Positions 11,641 through 24,100 of a DNA stretch of 64,000 nt are shown here, piece after piece. This stretch comes from Saxidomus purpurata (taxonomy: Eukaryota; Mollusca; Bivalvia; Venerida; Veneridae). The stretch covers positions 24,478,498-24,542,497 of the forward strand of contig JAFMSR010000018.1 of the NCBI GenBank assembly GCA_022818135.1, written 5' to 3'. Position 1 is the first letter of the stretch, and each line of letters begins with the position of its first letter. The notes beneath the pieces were generated by a model. That model did not search any database and was not told the DNA's origin. It saw only the letters and a list, made by a program, of their open reading frames with translations. The translations under genes were made by a program, and so were the position numbers.

Positions 11641-12603
11641 AAATAGTTTACCATTCCATGTGCGTTTAAAACACTATTTAACATTTAAGTAAAGTAAGGT
11701 ATTTCTTTATTTTGGTATTGAATTTGACCTTGACCTTGACCTTTTCCAACTTTCCACCCAAGGTCGGCAACTCTTATCTTCTGTACAATAAACTACAATG
11801 TCTCCCAAACATGTTGGTATATAACTCAGCTTGTTACTTTTTTGTGCAACCTTTCTCCTTAAATAAGCCACTTTTTAGACCTTTGCTGCTCTACTATTAC
11901 ACGGATACATATTATTTTAGCTATACATATGGTAATGCGCATTGCCATAAGAGTATAAATCAATACCCAATGCTATTTTTACAATTATGATGGAATTTAT
12001 CAGTATGCTTACAGTATATATATCCTGTTTTTGACTTGACAACTGCAGACACTAGAAAGAAAAAAATGTATAGTATGCTGCATGATTGAAAAAACTGAAA
12101 ATGATATTATAATATTTGAATATTAAATTTGAATATGTTATGATTATACACATTTTCATTAAAATTAAACATTTTACAAGTAGATATATGACAAAAATCC
12201 AATCTAGACAGTAGAGTAATATTGCAACGCTGTAAGAGCGTAGATAGGTTTAGTCAAAAATATAATTTTGGACCGTTTTGTCCTAGTCTAGTGCTTGTTT
12301 ATGAATATCAAAATAGAATCTTTATTTAAAAGCAATTTTCTATTACTCAGTTATTTTTAAGTTTATTGCTTAAAATTTCTTGTTGGTGAAAAACATTTTT
12401 TTAAAAATATGTTCATATATGTAGTAGGAAGATGCCGGCCAAGGATTTCGTAATGGCATTTAGTAACTTGTACTGAATAAATTCAAATCCAAGAGCTACT
12501 TGTGGATAACCTTCGTACTAGACATTTTGCCGACTCTACTTGGAAGAAGTTACATATAAATTAATCATTAGGGTGCATTTTTGTAAAGTAGCAATATATC
12601 AAG
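11641..12603. other. Upstream region of the SLC22-type gene
   Basis: Contains 'gaccttgaccttgacctt' near 11727 and a 92-codon open frame (11712-11990) without recognisable similarity, probably repeat-derived. No TATA box or other core promoter element stands out. The 5' untranslated region of the gene at 12604 should lie in the last part. Confidence 0.4.
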
Positions 12604-12903
12604 ATGTCATACAGTGAACTTCTTGAAGATATAATTCTCAAAACTGGAGGATGTGGGATTTACCAGTACATGACATCAGCAATTGTGCATGCCGGGAAGA
12701 TAGTTCCGGTTTGGAGTTATCACTTTTTGACATTTACCGGACAAACACCTGAAATAACATGCGCTCGTCTAAGAGTAAACTTTACCGACAGTTCCTCTGT
12801 AAATGTCTCAAAAATAACAGTTGAAGACATATGTTTGAAAAATACAAGTTTATGGTGTGAGACAGTGTCATATGATAAACACATGTCGACAATTGTGTCT
12901 GAG
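12604..12903 (+). CDS. SLC22-type exon 1 (residues 1-100)
   Basis: Starts at ATG and ends GAG|gtaaga in phase 0. Cysteines 53, 77 and 85 and three N-glycosylation sequons lie in the loop after membrane segment 1, as in the family. The amino terminus is short. Confidence 0.92.
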
Positions 12904-15900
12904 GTAAGATAAAATAATTGGCGTATGGATTTATGCCCGAGAACCCGTAGCATGGTCACTCCTTGAAACTGGGGGCAATTTTAGATAGTTTCAAAACAAC
13001 AAACAATACCCGAATTGAAAGACTCGTCAGCAAATAGCAAAGTTTCAGTTAACACTTGTAGCATTTATACTTGTTAAATTAGCTAAACAAGACTTGCTGT
13101 AGTTGCGTTTAACCTTCATTCAAAGTCGTTTTACAATTATTGGATGGAACACGATTCATTTTGGTGTTTGCTCACAAAAGAAACATTTTTCAGTATACCT
13201 TCTTCTTGAGAAATGCATTTATTTACATATTTATTTATTTATTTATTTATTTTATATTTATTTACTTATAACTTTCCTTTAAATGGTATACCAGGCCTTA
13301 ATTCCTGAATTATTTATTATGTAATGTGTATAATTATCCGTTTTTTCATATTTTGAGGTTATTTACCTCTTGAATAAAATACAAAATGTACATGTTTTTA
13401 ACGATTGGCCACAATGTTTTTTAATGATTGGCCACAATTTGTTACTGACGTTTATTTAGAAATAGAAAAAAAAGAAGTATAACTGCTAAAACAAACTTCA
13501 TGACAACATATACAAATTAATCGCATATAAGAAGATTAACAATGACAAGACAATTTTGATGTATGCATTTTTAATGTCCGAGCTGCTTTAATTCACGTAA
13601 AGAGATGTTGAGGTGATGGCTCTGACTGCTGATGTGTGTTTCTCTTCTTGAAAATTATGTTTTTAAATGTACATAGAAGTGTTTGTACTTAGTTTCAAGA
13701 AAATCAATTGAAACTAAAGATTTAACTTGTATCAAATTGTTTAGATTAAATATTTTTGCCAGGGGGTAAGCTTTTAGGATCATTCACCGTCCGTTCGGTT
13801 GTCCGTCTGTCTACAATTTCCTTCAAACTACAACTCCTCTGAAACCACTGAGCCAATGTTGATGAAACTTGGTAGGTATGTTTCTCGCACGAAACTGTAC
13901 CAAATTACATATTATGATATTACATAGGTTTCTATAGGAAATACTTCAAAAATCTTGTCTACAATCGCAAAGCCTAGAGCTTAGATACGTAGTTGTGGCA
14001 TTGTCAAGTGTATCTCTGTTATTTGTTTTAATTAACCCCACCCAGGGTCACATGTTTCAAATAGAACTAGAATTATTGTAATATAATAGTAAATTTAAAA
14101 GAAAACTGTAAAGGCATAGAGCCTAGATATTGTATGTGTAGCATTTTGTGGGGGACCTTTATAACTTTTGTTCAGAGCTAGTCCTGGGTTCGTGATTACC
14201 CCCGCTCCTGGTGTCACTTGTTTTATATAGACGTGTATCAGGATATAAATAAACATCTTCTCCTTTAGAAATTCGGTATGTGGCATCAACTAGTAGTCTA
14301 GTACCAATATTGCTCAAATTATAACCCTTGTGTCCGGTGTTTTTGTTATAGATTTATATACTGAAATACTTTTTAAAAATCTTCTTGGTTAAAACCGTGT
14401 GGCACTGAGCTCAGAAGTTGTTTGTAGCATTGGCTAGTGGTCCCTTACCAAGATTGTTCAAATTATGCCCCTAGGATCAAAATTTAGCATATCCAAGAGT
14501 AAGCATTATTCTTAGACTTACATAGAAAAGATTTTGATTTTCCACCATGATTTCAATGCCTAGAACTTAGATATTTCATAAACGGCATATAATGGTCCTG
14601 TTTTATTCTTATAACTTTGTCCCTAGAGTCAAAACTGACCAATCCCCTTTGACATTGTTTCAAGTTTCTAGAGCTACATGTGCTACATGTACGACGCTGT
14701 TGTTGGACTTCTATTTTAGCCAATGGTAGTCAGGTGAACGATATAGGGCCATTATGGCCCTCTTATGTTTCTAATCAATAATGATTATTATCAGACTTTT
14801 CACCCATCTCAATTTACCTTTTTTCAGTGGGATTTCATTTGTGATCGAAAGTGGATACCCACGTTTATTTTCACGGTTCTATTCATTGGGACATGTATAG
14901 GAGCAGTCGCATCTGGTCCGATTGCAGATAGAATCGGAAGAAAACCTGTATACTGTGCTTCCATTCTTCTCCTGGTTCTTTGCAATGGCATAAGCGCTTT
15001 ATCGACATCCTGGGAGCTGTATGCAGTGCTGCAGTTTCTAATTGGTATTGTTACTGAAGCATGTTTAACTGTTGGCATAAGTCTCGGTGTTGAATTTGTT
15101 CCAAAGTCGAAGCGTGCAGTATTTGTTTTGATACCATCATGGTGTATTTCTGCAAGTTTCTTTGCCCTCACAGCTTGGTGGTTACACGATTGGCGAAAAA
15201 TGCATATATTATCTGCAGTAATTGGAATTCCGATTCTCGCATCTTGGTGGTATGTACAACGTGCTTTGTGAATTTAAAAAATAATTCAGGTGTCAAAATC
15301 TGCCAAAAAATTGTGCTCATTTGTTTACAAAATAATGTATTAAAATTTTCCTTGCCTAAGATTCTACTTTTCGCGCTTGGTCTAATTAGACTGTAGATTA
15401 TTCAATCCAGCCAAAAGTTCAATCATTTACATGATGGGTTGACTTGATTTTACCAATTTAACACATATTTTAACACAAAAGATGTATTTTCGTATATGAA
15501 ATTCTATTTTTGCGAAAATAGCTATTTGCGTATTTCAGCTACTTTGCTTAAAAAAAGTCGTATCTCTCCGCGATGTTCAGTTTAGAAAGGGAAAGGTATG
15601 GCCGTTTTAAAACTTTTTTCTGCCAGGAAACGACAAACTGCATTATCGTGATTTAATCATTTATAGTAGAGAGGATTGTGCTTATCATCACGAAAGCTGA
15701 GAGACAATCCGGCACTACTTTGTGTAAATTGGTCGCGATAAAAACCTACCGCTAGGTGTCTCTGGAGATTGGATTTCAGCCAATTCAGCCTTAATTAGGA
15801 AAGGAAGAAATTGGTGCGTACTTTATGGAAGGGCATTTAAGTAAATAGTCTGTTCATGTAACTGACAACTGTATTTGTCTAAATGACAAGTGCCTACGTG

Positions 15901-18900
15901 CAATTGATTTGTGCCTACTTATAATTGACTATTGCATCGTGTATGCGTACAACATTTAGTTGCCTTCCATTCAATGCTTAATAAGTTAATCACATAACGT
16001 ATACACATGGACACTAAGTATTTATACGTATGTACTTATCAGTTTAACGTATGCACTTATCATTAAGCAACGAATGGAAGGCAACTTAAAGTTGTACGCA
16101 TACACGATGCAGTAGTCAATTATAGGTAGGCACAAATCAATTGCACACAGGCACTTGTCATTTAGACCAATACAGTTGTCAATTACATGAACAGAATATT
16201 TACTTAAATACCCTTCCATAGTAGTTATTTACTGTTTGTTTAGTATAAACATGCTCAAATATATGTGACACTGGTACTGTAATGACATTGTCATTTGTCA
16301 ATTGCCATTTGTCTTATTTGCTGAAAGACCAACTCAAAATAAATACAACCCCGCGAATGCGTACATGTACATTATTTGTATTTTGTAAAAACCCTTGTCA
16401 AGAAAGACCATCATAGATTTTTTCCGATCAGTGGTTTGACTGTAGACGCCAATTCCACGAGTGAGTAAGCTCAGAATTGATTTTGTCAGTCACTGATAAC
16501 GTTATGTAGTGTATTCTTAAAAACATAGTGTAATTTGCTCTTTAAATGTTTTTCTTTTTAAAGCCTATTTCAAGAAAGCATTCGTTGGATGACAACAAAA
16601 CAACACACTGAAGACGCTGAACGAGCTGTAGCTGTTATTGCTTTGATTAATAGGAAAGACAAGCCTTGCCTTAGAAAACTGTTTATTGCCTCAAACACTT
16701 GCACACCGGAGAGCAGCAATAGAAACATCCTGGATCTTTTTCGGGAAAAATCTCTCCGGAATATCACTGTCGGGGTTTGGATTTTATGGTATTCAGAAAT
16801 CTTATAATAATCTTGTTATATTTTAATTTTTTGAAATGAAAATTTAACCTGCTGTAAATTTGATAAAAACACACACAAGCAGATGCATACATATGATTAC
16901 ACACTTTTTTACGCTGGTTTATATATGGAATTCCATACACAGGTTTGGTAGTTATTTTGCGTACTACGGAATGGCATTTGGAGTGAAAAGTATTTCTGGA
17001 GATTTGTACATGAACATGTTTTTACTTAACATCGTAGATTTACCAATAGACATCTTATCGCCATGGGTCGTTAACCGGTACGTACACTTGTTGAATACAA
17101 TCTGGACTTATCTTTATAGTCGTCTGTATTGCATTGCCCAATATTAAAAAAAAAACATTTGCAATTACGAACGGCAACAATTGTTATCAGTGTTTATTTA
17201 TATACGAACACAAACTTAAAATCAGACACAGATGTATTGTCAGATTTGGTTACCGTTAAGTAAAAGCTCTTTCACATGCATAAGGCTATTAACATTGCTT
17301 GTAAAACCTCAAATAACTAATGTGTAAAGGGTGAAAGTGGTCAAAACGTAAAATAAGTTTACGTCATATTTTATCGGTTCACATTTAACCTTACGTATGC
17401 AATAGAGGCTGCATGTCTCATTGGGTCTTCATGGTACTGTGTCAAATCAAAGCCGTGGTAAAATTAGGGTAGAGTAAGTATATGAGTCATCTGTGATCAA
17501 AAACTAGGTCACGAGGTAAAAAACTTTTGAAAGCAAGAGAAGTCACAATTTTTATCGGATGTTCGTGCAATTTGGTTAGAATGTCTGCCTTGTTTAAATC
17601 TAGGTCGAGTTATTGGTCATTTTGGGGTTAAAAACTAGGTCATCAGGTCAAATCGTAGAAAATTCTTGTGTATGCAATCTTCTTGAAACTTGGGTAGAAT
17701 GGTTGTCTTGGTCACCATCTAGGTCACTCTTGAATATAGGTCATGTGAGGTAAAAAAAACTTGGTAACCCGGTCAAATCATAGAAAAACTTTGTATGTGT
17801 TATGATATTTGCATGTTTGCCTGCATTTCATGATATAGTATAGGTCGACCTCAAATATAAATGATCTTGGGTTGAAAATTTTGACTGAATAGTGGTCACA
17901 TCGGGTCATAAGTAGGTCTCAGGTGAGTAATATAGGGCCTCCTTGGTCCTTTTGTTAAAAACGTTTTCACTAAACCTGTGATATATTGTTTTGTTTATTA
18001 TTTACTGTTTATTGAACTGTATCTTTATTTGGTAAAGTTTTGGACGGAAAAGAACATCTGCTGTGGCCTTTTGCATATCCGGATTTTGTGCAGTAATGGT
18101 TGGACTTCTAAGGTGTACCGGTAAGCACATTTAGTATAATGAAGTAATGTTACTTTGTTTTCCTTTTGAGGCACTTTAAATGGTAACCCGTTTAATTAAT
18201 ATATAGATATTAACAATTTTCTGAATGTGTACTTCTGGAGAAGAACAATAAGAGTTAAAATAAATACTCGACTGAAAAGATAAAAAATGCACTTGCCCGG
18301 TCATGTACGGAACATAAATATGTTAACATTTATTTAGGAAGCCCAGACATAAGTCGTGTGATTTCAGTGTAACTGGCTTTGATAAAAATAGAAATTAACT
18401 GGTTAAACATTGTAACCTTTGATTTGCTTGAAATAGCGGTTTATACAGTCACATGGTGGTTATTTAATTTGAATTTCTAAAATCACCTTAATTATTGAGG
18501 TTCTCAGTTAATTGTCAAATTCTTTACTTTTACAACGAACGCTTTAATAATTGGCAATAGAAGAGCTAATTCTGAACTTAGAATACTTAGAATATCTAAT
18601 ATTTACGGAAATTTATATCATTGACAGTGAAAAGGTTTTGTTTTTTTAAGAAATCGTTGTAAACAACGAAGTGGAACGCATGCTTGCGCTAGTTGCTAAA
18701 TTATTCACAGGACTCTGTTGCCAGATAATGTTATTGTATACGTTAGAACTCTATCCTACTGTTGTCAGGTAAGAATAATTTCTAATGTTTTGTAGTCACT
18801 ACTTTTTGTATATTCTAAAGGCAAAATTGAAATATTTACTGTGGTTAAAACGCCGCAAGTCTATTTCTGTAAGATGCACTCGTTATCATGTGTACATCGT

Positions 18901-20710
18901 ACAGTTGAAAATTATAAACATGGAAAAAAAAATCAGTTGCATGAAAACATTTTTGAATTTGTTGATGTTTCCCTGTAATAACAACAACGATTCATGTCTG
19001 GTTTTCGTTTATGTTATGTCAAAAGTGAATATTCCTCATGTGTGCTGTACTTTTACCAGTTGTTGGGATATTTTGCTTATGAGCAAACGGAATAACTAGC
19101 AATGCTGAAAACCTCCAAAAACTAGTGAAAACATTTTAAGAAAGGACTTTTCAATCGTTAACTATATAAAGGAACACAATGTTGGTGCTTATGCTCACAA
19201 ATAAAGAATTGGTCTTTGATAATTTTGTAGAGAAAAACACATATTTTTAAATTGCTAATCAAAAGACGAATGCTATCTTAATTACTATTGAGTTAATGTA
19301 CATAGTTATAGACGAAGCCAACGAGAAGTTAACAACCCGGCAAGTTATGTAAAATACGGTAAAAGTGTCTAAATTCATTGGCATAAAGTTAACAGACACT
19401 TTGGAAATGCAATATTTTTGACACTTAAATCCGTAGATACCATTTGTCTTGTCAAAAATGGTTCTGATATATGCGTTTTGGTCAGAATTGAATTCCGTGG
19501 ATCGACCGAACCACTTAATCCACGAAAATTAGTGCGCCGCGAAAATCAATGGTATCGAAATACTTTATAAACCTATATTGCAGTTATATGAACTTCATGA
19601 CATCTCGGAAAAAGTCATACCCTTTTAATTACGTCATGTAAATATCAAAATTTACTCCAACTTACTTTTGTAAATATGCCTACATAAAAAAGTCAGTGAA
19701 GTGCTAGCATTAATTTTATAGAATGTAGAGAGGAACTTGGAGTAAACTCGAACAAAAATAGAGAAGTAATGAAATAACAATTCCTTACTATAAGTCTGTA
19801 TGGCGAGAGACACTAATTCATGCTTTCTTTATTCTTTTTAAGGACGACAGCACTTGGATTTCATATGTTTGCGTCAGATGTTGCGGCAGTAATTGTCCCT
19901 CTAGTTATTCGCATGGTATACAATTAAAATACAGTTTCAGTTGCTGGAAGTCCCCGATTGCAAATTGTTTTCTGTATTAATATTTTAATTAATATTTGTT
20001 TCAACACGCAATAGTTTGAATCTACTAGTAGTATTACTGAGACATATATTTCACAGTATTCATATATTTTCTGGCGATTTTTTTAAAGGGAAACCTATTT
20101 GAATATACTGTAGCGGTGATAACATGTACTGGCTACAACAATATAACAACCATATTGCAATTATAAAACATACGGTTGTATATATCCAAAAACATGGCAT
20201 ACTTCTTGTTATGTCCACCATTAGTGATATACTACTTTATTCCCCTCACTTTGGACCTCAATAGTGTTACTAAATAGGGCATTCGCTACCGGATCGATAT
20301 GTCCCGAGTTCGAATCTCAACCTGAGCACGCGGTATGTCCTTAGGTAACATTTATATGTGTGAAAGGCGAATGGAAGACTGGTCAACCTTAATGGCTTAC
20401 CATAAGCACCCCGTCCTCTAAAATCTCTAAAATCTCTGAGCTTATAAAGATCTGCCGTTAGCATTGCTGATTCTTTGTTGCTAGTAAAGAAATGTAATTA
20501 GTGAAATTGTAACCAATATTGTGTCTATTTCCATTTTAGGATGAAATGGTCCGAGGAAGCCTGTATTTTCTCATCGGGGCTATATTGATAATGTCAGCGA
20601 TCATAGTTTTACTCTGTCTATGGGAAACAAAGGGACTTGTGCTGGAAGAGACTATACGTATGACTGATAGTGATGACACAAATGATAAGAAATACCACTC
20701 TGTGGAATGA
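12604..20710 (+). CDS. SLC22-type organic ion transporter, complete, eight exons
   Basis: Coding exons: 12604-12903, 14828-15249, 16564-16788, 16943-17077, 18038-18120, 18651-18768, 19843-19915, 20540-20710. All introns are GT/AG and phases match; the total is 1527 nt, or 508 residues, slightly short of the usual ~550. Residues 1-100 hold the amino end and first membrane segment, then a large extracellular loop with sequons at N59, N67 and N80. SEWDFICDRKW (99-109) is the family's 'xEWDLVC' junction. GPIADRIGRK (130-139) is the MFS loop 2-3 signature. QESIRWM follows membrane segment 6, and LWFGSYFAYYG (315-325) opens the second half. RFGRKR (361-366) is the loop 8-9 repeat, and WETKG (480-484) follows segment 12. 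The family moves organic cations, anions or carnitine-like zwitterions across the plasma membrane; the substrate cannot be deduced. The start is the first ATG of an exon whose frame joins exon 2. Confidence 0.93.
13216..13262. repeat. (ATTT)n microsatellite
   Basis: Near-perfect ATTT repeat in SLC22 intron 1. Confidence 0.9.
13760..14766 (+). repeat. About 1 kb mollusc-type dispersed repeat in intron 1
   Basis: Starts near agggggtaagcttttagg, followed by 'ccgtccgttcggttgtccgt'. It ends gggccattatggccctctta just before exon 2. Internally, degenerate ~150-bp units repeat 'caaattat..cccttg', 'aaaactgtaaaggcatagagc' and 'gtagcatt' phrases. The beginning and end match a family I know from bivalve introns. 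No coding frame. Confidence 0.65.
14828..15249 (+). CDS. SLC22-type exon 2 (residues 101-241)
   Basis: Follows ttttttcag and ends TCT TGG TG|gtatgt (phase 2). Encodes the WDFICDRKW junction, membrane segments 2-6 and the GPIADRIGRK motif. Confidence 0.93.
15824..16220. mobile_element. Foldback element with about 170-bp arms, intron 2
   Basis: 15824-15990 and 16050-16220 are near-perfect reverse complements: tatggaagggcatttaag at the left end pairs with 'cttaaatacccttccata' at the right. 'tgcatcgtgtatgcgtacaa' (about 15932) pairs with 'ttgtacgcatacacgatgca' (about 16093). A 60-bp centre separates the arms. There is no coding capacity, so a non-autonomous foldback or MITE is likely. The arms are about 90 % alike, implying a fairly recent insertion or gene conversion. 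Confidence 0.85.
16564..16788 (+). CDS. SLC22-type exon 3 (residues 241-316)
   Basis: Follows tttttaaag and ends ATT TTA TG|gtattc. Begins C-LFQESIRWM, the 'ESPRWL' motif with Ile in place of Pro. Holds the intracellular loop between segments 6 and 7, ending at the start of segment 7. Confidence 0.92.
16943..17077 (+). CDS. SLC22-type exon 4 (residues 316-361)
   Basis: Follows acacag and ends GTT AAC CG|gtacgt. Encodes W-FGSYFAYYGMAFG (segment 7) and DLYMNMFLLNIVDLPIDI (segment 8). Confidence 0.92.
17450..17953 (+). repeat. Degenerate tandem repeat in intron 4, period about 125 bp
   Basis: 'gtcacgaggtaaaaaac' (17509), 'gtcatcaggtcaaatcgtag' (17640) and 'aacccggtcaaatcatag' (17764) mark successive units. 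Each also has 'ttggttagaatgtctgcctt'-like text. It ends 'gtgagtaatatagggcctcc', the same end style as 13760-14766. Confidence 0.65.
18038..18120 (+). CDS. SLC22-type exon 5 (residues 361-389)
   Basis: Follows ggtaaag and ends AGG TGT ACC G|gtaagc (phase 1). A second GT four codons upstream would break the frame into exon 6. Encodes FGRKRTSAVAFCISGF, the loop 8-9 motif and segment 9. Confidence 0.9.
18651..18768 (+). CDS. SLC22-type exon 6 (residues 389-428)
   Basis: Follows tttttttaag and ends GTT GTC AG|gtaaga. Encodes segment 10 and LYTLELYPTVVR, the family's 'xYTxELYPTxxR' motif. Confidence 0.93.
19843..19915 (+). CDS. SLC22-type exon 7 (residues 428-452)
   Basis: Follows cttttttaag and ends CGC ATG|gtatac in phase 0. 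Encodes TTALGFHMFASDVAAVIVPL (segment 11). Confidence 0.92.
20228..20470 (+). mobile_element. tRNA-derived SINE in intron 7
   Basis: Box B-like gagttcgaatctc at about 20306, preceded by 'tagggcattcgctaccgg'. The same head is seen at 54816. The body 'tatgtccttaggtaacattt' also parallels the 54806 copy. Box A is degraded. Confidence 0.6.
20540..20710 (+). CDS. SLC22-type exon 8 (residues 453-508, stop)
   Basis: Follows ccattttag. Encodes segment 12, WETKG and a short acidic cytoplasmic tail ending HSVE, then TGA. Confidence 0.93.
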   Translation, partial: DEMVRGSLYFLIGAILIMSAIIVLLCLWETKGLVLEETIRMTDSDDTNDKKYHSVE

Positions 20711-21310
20711 GCTCTAACAGAAGGAATGCAGATCTTCTTCGTTGCATATCTGGCTCAGTACCAGTTCCAAAAAGTGTCAAGATAAGAAACACTACATACT
20801 TGTCTCATTGAAAGCTTTTGAACACTCAACATTTTAATAAGCAGCAGCTGTTAAGAATTAAGTGTTGGTGATCACCTCGAAATGACACGAACTACTTTAA
20901 AATGATTGAGAAAGACATTATACGACTTCGCATTTAAGAAAAAGCTCCGTGTGTCTTTGCTTTCAGTTGGCGTTGGAATTCAGCTAGCAATATCTTGATA
21001 ACCCTTGCTATTTATTGGTTTATTGACATACTTTTCTAAGCTTGGGAGCAGTGATGACTAAATCGTAAGCATATTAAGCCTTAAGCTCACCTCAATGCCA
21101 CATTAACCACATTAAGACTACCGCAAGCTTATTTGACACTAACTCAAACGCCTCGTAATTTAACGTAAGTTTCACCTTATCTAAAGGTGACAAAATCGAC
21201 GCCATAACATCTTCGTAACTACTGTTACATTGTAACTACTAGAGGACGTCTTATATATTTACTTGATCTACTTTATAAAGAATAAAATTAAATCTTTTCC
21301 TTTGAAGAAG
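20711..21310 (+). other. 3' untranslated region and flank of the SLC22-type gene
   Basis: No open frame of note. An AATAAA stands at 21281, about 570 bases after the stop, and is the first strong polyadenylation signal. Confidence 0.55.
21281..21286 (+). promoter_or_regulatory. Putative polyadenylation signal AATAAA
   Basis: First clear AATAAA downstream of the SLC22 stop. The use of this site is inferred. Confidence 0.5.
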
Positions 21311-21364
21311 CATATGTATGTTTTTAGTATCACTTCGAATATCGGTGTATAAGTTAAATTCAGT

Positions 21365-21565
21365 ATCTTTTTATTCTAATTTAGTTTAGCTCGATTGTCA
21401 AGAAAGCTTGTAGCTTATCGAGTCACTCTTGAGTCCGCTTCCTGGAAAAATCAGAACTGGTGTAATATGAGGATGTATGGTTGTGAACCCAGTTGGGCTT
21501 GAACCCGCAACTTCCGGAATGAGCGGCATACACCTCAAAGCCTCTACACAAGCGCCACTCTAGTT
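21365..21565 (-). mobile_element. tRNA-derived SINE, minus strand
   Basis: On the minus strand the head reads gtggcgcttgtgtagaggc (box A-like), then gcgggttcaagcccaac (box B, about 21495). The body ends in an A-rich tail 'ttagaataaaaa' near 21370. Confidence 0.7.
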
Positions 21566-22713
21566 AACTTTTCTGTTCGCGAAATCATGCGTCGTTCTTT
21601 TTAAAAATGTAACATGTGTATTATACTATTAAACATTGTTTTGAATAATGAGTTGTGCTCAAGATAAGTTGTGTTTGCTTTTATTACTGGTGTTGGAACA
21701 GAAATGCACCTAACCCTTATCATGCTGGTGGCAAATGGGTCTGCCTTCGCGATCAGTGAAGATCGTGATCATCTTGCAAGTTCGTGCAGTCTTTTCAGTG
21801 GGTTTCCCATTGAGCAATTAATGGTACGTACTGTAGAAATTGAAAGATGAACCAGTAAATGCAACGGGTTATGGGTTAAGGAAATATTTCCGCCCGCCCG
21901 CTGCATCATTTTTAAAACAATTGTCATCACAGCAGAAAGATGATATAGACACCTACATGTAGCATATGGCTCTTTTTGAGTATAACTGTTTATATTTCTA
22001 TAGTTTCTGCAGTTCCTGGAAACTTCATTTGCTGAATAGACGAAACATGTGTACCACTTACAACTATGTCTTCGAATTTTCTACAGAATGATTATTTTGT
22101 CGTATATTAAAGCTGCTACTTGAAAATGAAAAATTGCATTTAAGAAATGGCAAACCTATCTATGGTCTTTCACAAACGTGTTGAACTTCATGAATAAAGT
22201 GTTTTTAAACTCTTCATAAGGCTCTAAAACAACGACAATACCTCTGTTTTGTCTGTAAGACAAACATGACACTTGCGTTAAAGTCTCTCTGTATGGACAC
22301 GCGGACGAACTAAGGACGTCGCAAGATAATCCTTAAAGGTGATTCTTCTATACCCCAACATGGCGCTAAGCAACCGGAAACCACACTATGGCAAGTTGTT
22401 AAGAAACAAAAACATCCTGATATCTAGTGCACGATGGCACATTATATTCGAGATTTATACTCGAACATCTGTATTCATAATTAAGAATGATCTTCAAGAT
22501 CTTATGGACGACAGAGAGCTCTGCAATAAAAAGCCACCAACATCTCGCAAACACACTTGCTGAAAAATATTACCTAGTGTTTTTTTCCTAAAAATCAACG
22601 ACACTTGTCTCCTCCAAGCATGTACAAAACGCACAAGGCTAGTACCTCGTAATTATAAAACAAATGCATGCACCTCTTTACTTCATACTGATGATTCGAA
22701 TCATGTTAGATGA
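21566..22713. other. Intergenic, no gene seen
   Basis: Open frames are short (74 codons at 22339-22563) and unrecognised. No repeat structure noted. Confidence 0.5.
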
Positions 22714-23050
22714 AAATCCAGCAATGGGTTTTTAATATGAAGAGCGAATTCATGTTTCTAGGACCGTGACCTTTTTTTAAATTTCAGACCCCTATGACCT
22801 TGACCTTTGACTAACTTCATACGGATGCCCCCTAACAAGTTCGATGAAATTCCAACAAGGGGCTTTGGAGATGAAAATATTTTCAGTTTTCAAGCCCTAT
22901 AATCTTGGCCTTTAACCGCATGACCCGATTTACAATACACTCAGTGACGCTTAAAAATTATTGATGCTTTTAACTAAGAGGTAAACATTTGCAACTAGGG
23001 GCTTTGAAGATAAAGTACTTTTCAATTTTCAAGCTCCCGAAATGTGTTTG
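22714..23050 (+). repeat. Degenerate tandem repeat, period about 133 bp
   Basis: 'gaaaatccagcaatgggttt' (22714), 'gaaattccaacaaggggctt' (22847) and 'aacatttgcaactaggggct' (about 22984) mark three units. Each is followed by 'gaagataaa..a.tttcaattttcaagc'-type text. Confidence 0.65.
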
Positions 23051-23947
23051 TCCGTCCGCTTGCAGATCATCTTGACTGTTATATAATATTCCATTTTAGT
23101 ATATACTTACATGTATTAATACGTACAAGAAGGTTTCTAGAGTACTTATTCAGTAAATCGTATCTAATTAATTTGCCAAATCAAATGAAATTAGCCATAT
23201 AATTATTCGTTTTCCATCGCATACAATATTCATACCCTGTGTTGTAAAGAGATATCCATACTGCTGCAGTTAAATTGTCACGAGGGATATTATTAAAGAA
23301 TGATCTGTTGGGTAGTATTTTTCGATACCCACAAAAGTTTTCGGCGTTAGGGACTGTATTTAATGTAAATAAATCCTAAATACAAATTTAAGTACTTTTA
23401 CATCACACAGATCACAAACTAAGATTCATGATTGGCTAAAACGATTACAAATGTGTTTCGGTAAAGGGAGAGTACTTAGGTGCCCAACAAAAAAATTGAT
23501 AAAACGTTGCACTATATAAATCTAACAAATATAACGTTTATTTCGGCGCAGCTGTATTAAGCTCGCTTTTGACCGGAAGTTTAGAACTTTACAACCACCA
23601 ATGAAATGACAAGTAGAATGTCTTACAATTTTTGAAATGAGATATTTACTCTGTAAGGCACTTTTTAACTGGATAATACCGGATCAGAACAGTCAATAAG
23701 ATCCTCTTATGTTTTTAGTCTTTTTTGAATGGTTTAGTGTGTAAAAAATTCATATATATCAACATAATATGTTGTACCGCCAAACAAATGTTAATTATAA
23801 GTGTAAAGCATTTATACTTTCAAGGGCTGTGAAAAACGGTCAATAATTTGAGTATTAACTAACTTATTTGAACAGAAAAAACAAGGATCAAGTTTGTTTT
23901 CCTGATGCACATGTCACGATACATATTTAATTACAATTGGGGTCAAG
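23051..23947. other. Intergenic, no gene seen
   Basis: AT-rich, without open frames over 60 codons or repeats I recognise. Confidence 0.5.
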
Positions 23948-24100
23948 ATAGGTAAGTTGCGGTAACTCAGTCGGGAGAGCATAAGTCCAAACATATCTTG
24001 AAGCGAAGGGCAATGGATTCGAGTCCCGGCCAAGGTGGGTTTTTTCTCACCCTGTGACATGTGGTGTCTTCTCACTGAATATAATTAATATTTACTATGA
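23948..24100 (+). mobile_element. tRNA-derived SINE
   Basis: Box A-like taactcagtcgggagagc (about 23963) and box B ggattcgagtccc (about 24015), with the spacing of a tRNA gene. No acceptor-stem pairing is seen, and a non-tRNA body follows (ggtgggttttttctcaccct). Confidence 0.75.

Noticed and set aside
23960..24030. Possible functional tRNA gene (box A and box B present)
   Set aside because: No acceptor-stem pairing or anticodon arm could be folded, and a SINE-like body follows. The same applies to 48841.
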